A stretch of DNA of 8,808 bases from JAJPGZ01 sp041167105 (GTDB lineage Bacteria > Verrucomicrobiota > Verrucomicrobiia > Chthoniobacterales > UBA10450). Below are positions 6,186-8,808 of the stretch, piece after piece (position 1 is the first letter of the stretch; the number at the start of each line of letters is the position of its first letter). The stretch covers positions 1 through 8,808 of the forward strand of contig JBEEGX010000019.1 in assembly GCA_041167105.1 (NCBI GenBank). The letters are read 5' to 3'. The notes below the pieces were generated by a model, which was not told where the DNA came from, searched no databases, and saw nothing but the letters and a program-made list of their open reading frames with translations. The translations under genes and the position numbers were made by a program.

Positions 6186-6749
6186 ATGCAAATGATCGAG
6201 CAAATCTGGACGATCGGCCACTCCACGCGCAAGATCGACATCTTCATTTCGCTGCTGCGCGAGAACGGGATCAAACTCGTCGCCGATGTGCGGATGTTTC
6301 CCGGATCGAAACGTTATCCGCAATTTAATCGCGAAACGCTCGCACGTTCGTTAACGGACGGCGGAATTCGCTACGAACATTTCCCCGAGCTCGGCGGACG
6401 ACGCAAAGCGAAACCGGACTCGCAGAACACGGCGTGGCAAAATGAAATGTTTCGCGGCTACGCCGATTACATGGAGACGGATGAATTTGCCAACGGCGTG
6501 AATCGACTTGTCGATCTTGCGTGCGAAATCGGGCCGACCGCGATCATGTGCGCGGAAGCGGTTTGGTGGCGCTGTCATCGCGCGCTCATTTCCGATTACC
6601 TGAAAGCGCGCGGCATCGACGTGATTCACATTGTCGATCTTGCAAAGACGCAGCCGCATCCCTTCACATCCGCGGCGCGCATCGTGAACGGCGAGCTGAG
6701 TTATCGCGCCGAAGATGATCTCTTCAGCTTGGACCCGCTAGGCGGCTGA
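6186..6749 (+). CDS. DUF488 family protein
   Basis: A 187-residue protein with the DUF488 hallmarks: TIGHSTRKIDIFISLL at the N-terminus, VADVRMFPGSKRYPQF, IRYEHFPELGGRRK, and a C-terminal MCAEAVWWRCHRALISDYL, equivalent to the family CAE...CHR motif with conserved Cys, Glu and His. The family is cytoplasmic and its function is not established. A second ATG at 6192 (MIEQIWTIGHS) is an equally plausible start; neither has a strong ribosome-binding site. Three copies of the interspersed word lie inside: one sense (KIDIF, next to TIGHSTR) and two reverse (both VDLA). The first shares 19 identical bases with the start of the HlyD gene. Family members usually show residues of similar length at these places, so the words appear to be accommodated rather than inserted. 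Confidence 0.9.
   Translation: MQMIEQIWTIGHSTRKIDIFISLLRENGIKLVADVRMFPGSKRYPQFNRETLARSLTDGGIRYEHFPELGGRRKAKPDSQNTAWQNEMFRGYADYMETDEFANGVNRLVDLACEIGPTAIMCAEAVWWRCHRALISDYLKARGIDVIHIVDLAKTQPHPFTSAARIVNGELSYRAEDDLFSLDPLGG
6229..6240 (+). repeat. Interspersed word in the DUF488 N-terminus
   Basis: Exact copy, read KID. Bases 6231-6249 are identical to 1511-1529 in the HlyD signal peptide, which carries the one-mismatch copy at 1509-1520. Confidence 0.85.
6509..6520 (-). repeat. Interspersed word, reverse copy in DUF488 (middle)
   Basis: TGTCGATCTTGC read as VDLAC before the conserved CAE motif. Confidence 0.85.
6632..6643 (-). repeat. Interspersed word, reverse copy in DUF488 (C-terminal part)
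   Basis: TGTCGATCTTGC read as VDLAK, just before TQPHPFT. Confidence 0.85.
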
Positions 6750-6932
6750 TGAACAAACACACGCCGCTCGGCGCATGTTGGATCGCAAAGAGAAATGGCG
6801 ATCGACTTTCACTTCGATTCGCAAACCCTCTCGTGCACCGACTTATCAATCGAGCGATGCGGCCAATCGTTAACCGATTTCCGATTCTTAGCTCTTAGAT
6901 ATCCCAACCCATTAAAGAAAGAGAGGTTTAGG

Positions 6933-8183
6933 ATGTATCAGCTAATTCTATTTATAAAGAATCCGTTTAAGCATCGTCCTCCCGCAATGCTTTCAACCAT
7001 TTTGCTCGTGGCTGTTTCCACAATGTCTTTAGCAAAGGAGAAGCCGAGACCGACGCCTGACCCGAATGAAGGAGACCGGGGCAATGGCAATACATCGGAA
7101 GGCTATCAGCCGCTCTTTAACAATACGACCGGGTATAATAATACCGCCATCGGCGCATTCTCTCTCTTCAGCAACACCACTGGCTCTTCCAACTCGGGGA
7201 ATGGGTTTAATGCGCTCTATTACAACACAACTGGATTTGCGAACACGGCGACTGGCGTGTCGGCACTTTACTCCAATGCAACCGGCACTAACAACACTGC
7301 AAGTGGCACAGAAGCCCTCTTTCGGAACACCACGGGCGGTGCCAACACCGCCACTGGTGACGCGGCTCTATTCAGTAATACAACCGGCTCCTTCAATACG
7401 GCGTCTGGAGAGGTTGCGCTCTCGGCGAATACTACAGGCGCCAATAACACGGCCGACGGTGCGGGAGCGCTCTACACAAATACAACTGGAAACGACAACA
7501 CAGCTGTTGGTAATCGCGCCCTGATAAACAATCGAATCGGCAATAATAACACGGCGATTGGGGTTGGTACGTTCTTTTACCAAATGAGCGGGAACAACAA
7601 TATTGCGATAGGCGTGAGCGCGGGTGCCAACCTTTCAAGCGGTGACGGAAACATCGATATCGGTAATTTCGGTGTGGACGGCGATACATACACGATTCGT
7701 ATCGGTGACGTTCACACGCGAACGTTTATTGGTGGCATCCGCGGAGCGATGACAGGAAATTCAGATGCCGTACCGGTCGTCATCGATTCCACCGGTCAAC
7801 TCGGCACGGTCAGCTCATCCCAACGATTCAAGACAGCGGTTAAACCAATGGATGCGAGCAGCGAAGCCATCCTCTCTCTCAACCCGGTAACATTCCATTA
7901 CAAAAAAGATGACCGAGGCAGACAACAATTTGGTCTGATCGCCGAAGAAGTAGCGAAAGTGGATCCCGACCTGGTCGTACGCGATGCCAATGGCGAGATC
8001 TATAGTGTGCGCTATGACGCCGTTAATGTGATGTTGCTCAACGAATTTCTTAAGCAAAATCGCAAAGTAACGGAACAGGAAGCCAGACTGTCAAAGCAAG
8101 AGGCGACGATCGCAAAACAGCAAAAGCAGATTGCAGCTCTCCTGCAGAATTCACGATCAAGACCCGCGCGTCCGGGGAAGTGA
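6933..8183 (+). CDS. Secreted repeat protein with Peptidase_S74 chaperone domain
   Basis: From the ATG at 6933 (ribosome site GAGAGG six bases upstream) it is 416 residues; the same frame is open from ATG 6795, but that leader has no credible ribosome site or secretion feature. MLSTILLVAVSTMSLA (from residue 19) forms a signal peptide, so ATG 6987 is also possible. Residues 61-247 are eleven 17-residue repeats (consensus A-L-x-x-N-T-T-G-x-x-N-T-A-x-G-x-x), resembling the beta-roll heads of adhesins and tail fibres. Residues about 294-362 form a Peptidase_S74 domain (SSSQRFKTAVKPMD, LNPVTFHYK, FGLIAEEVAKVDPDLV, VRYDAVNVMLL), an intramolecular chaperone that trimerises and cleaves itself from the folded stalk; S296 and K300 are the candidate dyad. 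A coiled coil follows (about 371-405). Composition is visibly more AT-rich than its neighbours and the gene lacks the interspersed word, which suggests foreign origin. Confidence 0.88.
   Translation: MYQLILFIKNPFKHRPPAMLSTILLVAVSTMSLAKEKPRPTPDPNEGDRGNGNTSEGYQPLFNNTTGYNNTAIGAFSLFSNTTGSSNSGNGFNALYYNTTGFANTATGVSALYSNATGTNNTASGTEALFRNTTGGANTATGDAALFSNTTGSFNTASGEVALSANTTGANNTADGAGALYTNTTGNDNTAVGNRALINNRIGNNNTAIGVGTFFYQMSGNNNIAIGVSAGANLSSGDGNIDIGNFGVDGDTYTIRIGDVHTRTFIGGIRGAMTGNSDAVPVVIDSTGQLGTVSSSQRFKTAVKPMDASSEAILSLNPVTFHYKKDDRGRQQFGLIAEEVAKVDPDLVVRDANGEIYSVRYDAVNVMLLNEFLKQNRKVTEQEARLSKQEATIAKQQKQIAALLQNSRSRPARPGK
7113..7673 (+). repeat. Eleven in-frame 51-base (17-residue) tandem repeats
   Basis: Units start at residues 61, 78, 95, 112, 129, 146, 163, 180, 197, 214 and 231 of the S74 protein, with no length variation. 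The core N-T-T-G-x-x-N-T-A-x-G is strict in the first eight or so units and decays in the last three (for example MSGNNNIAIG, SSGDGNIDIG). The DNA is more diverged than the protein, so this is an old, selected protein repeat rather than a recent DNA expansion. Confidence 0.9.
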
Positions 8184-8289
8184 GTTGCGGTCAGATTGCG
8201 TCGGCCGCGAGCCCCGAAGCAACGCGGGAAAGCATTCGAGCTGCTCTCAATTTGCCCAATATGACGCGCGAGCCCTCGATTTACACAGT

Positions 8290-8361
8290 TGGGTCGGGCG
8301 AGACTCGAACTCGCAACCAACGCCTTAAAAGGGCGCTGCTCTACCATTGAGCTACCGACCC
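8290..8361 (-). tRNA. tRNA-Lys (anticodon TTT)
   Basis: A full cloverleaf folds on the minus strand: acceptor GGGTCGG with CCGACCC, D-arm GCTC-AATGGTA-GAGC, anticodon stem GCGCC/GGCGT with loop CTTTTAA (anticodon TTT), a five-base variable loop, and T-arm GCGAG-TTCGAGT-CTCGC. The discriminator is A at 8290. The next bases are not CCA, so the CCA end must be added after transcription. It starts 13 bases after the HAD gene stop on the same strand and could be read from the same transcript. The S74 gene lies downstream of its 3' end. Confidence 0.96.
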
Positions 8362-8374
8362 GCGGTCGAAATCT

Positions 8375-8808
8375 CTAATCCACTTCGCGACGCGCGACAA
8401 GATCGACAACGTCGCGCAGCGAATTCTTTTCACGATCCAATTGCAAGATCGACAATCCCGCGGCGGTCGCGGCTTTCCAATCGCGTTCGGGATCGTCGCC
8501 GACGTGCAGGACTTCGTTAGGGGCAAGATCGACATATCGCAGCGCGCGGCGAAAAATTTCCGGATCAGGTTTGTCGGCGCCGATTTCGCTCGAGACGAAA
8601 ACGTGGCCGAAATGCTTCGAAACGCCGAGGCGTTCGAGAATCACCCGCAGACGGCCGTCGAAATTGGAAACGACTGCTAGTTGAAAACGCGCCTGCAGTT
8701 GCTCGAGCACATCGACAACTTCGGGATACAATTCCCAGACGCCGGCTTCGGCGAAATGTTCGTAGGCGATCTCAAAGAAATTATCGCGATCGAGTTCGCC
8801 TAACGATG
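8375..8808 (-). CDS. HAD-superfamily hydrolase (5' end outside window)
   Basis: The frame stays open to the right edge, so the N-terminus with the nucleophile motif DxDxT is missing; the TTG at 8731 is not a likely start. The visible 143 or so residues include WELYPEVVDVLEQL, motif II AVVSNFDGRL, motif III with its lysine in GADKPDPEIF, and motif IV VLHVGDDPERDWKAA. The arrangement is that of the DREG-2/HDHD3-like subgroup of cytoplasmic HAD phosphatases; the substrate is unknown. Three antisense-oriented copies of the interspersed word lie in the last half and encode YVDLAP, SILQLD and VDLVAR; the last is eight codons from the stop. The stop TAG (8375-8377) precedes the tRNA-Lys gene. Confidence 0.9.
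   Translation of the reverse strand, partial: SLGELDRDNFFEIAYEHFAEAGVWELYPEVVDVLEQLQARFQLAVVSNFDGRLRVILERLGVSKHFGHVFVSSEIGADKPDPEIFRRALRYVDLAPNEVLHVGDDPERDWKAATAAGLSILQLDREKNSLRDVVDLVARREVD
8397..8534 (+). repeat. Interspersed word, three copies in the HAD gene
   Basis: 8397-8408 (A for the first G), 8443-8454 and 8523-8534, all in + orientation and so antisense to the gene. Three copies within 138 bases is the densest cluster in the window. Confidence 0.85.

Noticed and set aside
6150..6323. N-terminal extension of the peroxiredoxin
   Set aside because: It overlaps the divergent DUF488 gene; the ATG at 6149 has a strong GGAGG and a signal peptide.
6795..6932. Longer start for the S74 protein
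   Set aside because: The 46 extra residues show no secretion signal or family match, while ATG 6933 has a good ribosome site. The stretch is better read as the upstream region, where I found no convincing promoter.
8184..8289. Possible terminator or small gene between the S74 gene and the tRNA
   Set aside because: I see no stable hairpin followed by a T-run on either strand and no supported coding frame.
8184..8361. tRNA-Lys as an integration (att) site for the S74 gene
   Set aside because: No second copy of the tRNA 3' end and no integrase are present in the window.
292..8534. The scattered 12-base word as a CRISPR array
   Set aside because: Spacing is irregular, copies lie on both strands inside conserved genes, and the unit is far too short.

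Overview
This 8.8-kb window looks like an ordinary, tightly packed bacterial chromosome segment of moderately high GC content. The gene families and the style of the proteins (a Maf protein, a YbhG/F/R-like exporter, a DUF1059 protein, and a repeat-rich protein ending in a Peptidase_S74 chaperone domain) would suit a soil Verrucomicrobiota lineage. That assignment is an inference from memory of such genomes and is not proven by anything here.

Layout, left to right: a Maf-like nucleotide pyrophosphatase cut by the left edge (+); a DUF2127-type membrane protein (-) whose stop overlaps the Maf stop by four bases; a VOC/glyoxalase-fold protein (-). Divergent from these is a + strand operon: HlyD/YbhG-like lipoprotein adaptor, ABC ATPase, ABC-2 permease, and an M28 zinc aminopeptidase that appears frameshifted near its N-terminus. 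Converging on the peptidase are a DUF1059 protein and an exported AhpC/TSA (Bcp/PrxQ-like) peroxiredoxin, both on - and apparently co-transcribed. Then come a DUF488 protein (+), a secreted protein with eleven 17-residue repeats plus a Peptidase_S74 domain (+), a tRNA-Lys(TTT) on -, and a HAD-family hydrolase cut by the right edge (-). Adaptor, ATPase and permease should form a tripartite exporter; the other genes are mostly small housekeeping or stress functions. No intergenic stretch exceeds 300 bases.

The most unusual signal is not a gene. A 12-base word, consensus GCAAGATCGACA (usually followed by AT or T), occurs with an exact 11-base core (CAAGATCGACA) 17 times in this window, 11 on + and 6 on -, where chance predicts about 0.004. 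At least three more copies have one mismatch. The copies lie almost entirely inside genes, in all reading frames (giving KIDN, ARST, VDLA and SIL peptides), sometimes as 15-base tandem pairs. One copy runs directly into the ATPase start codon. The S74-repeat gene, which also looks more AT-rich, has none. The pattern resembles a genome-wide signal such as a DNA uptake sequence, a segregation/recombination motif or a HIP1-type word, or else a very small proliferating repeat. I do not recognise this word as a described element.
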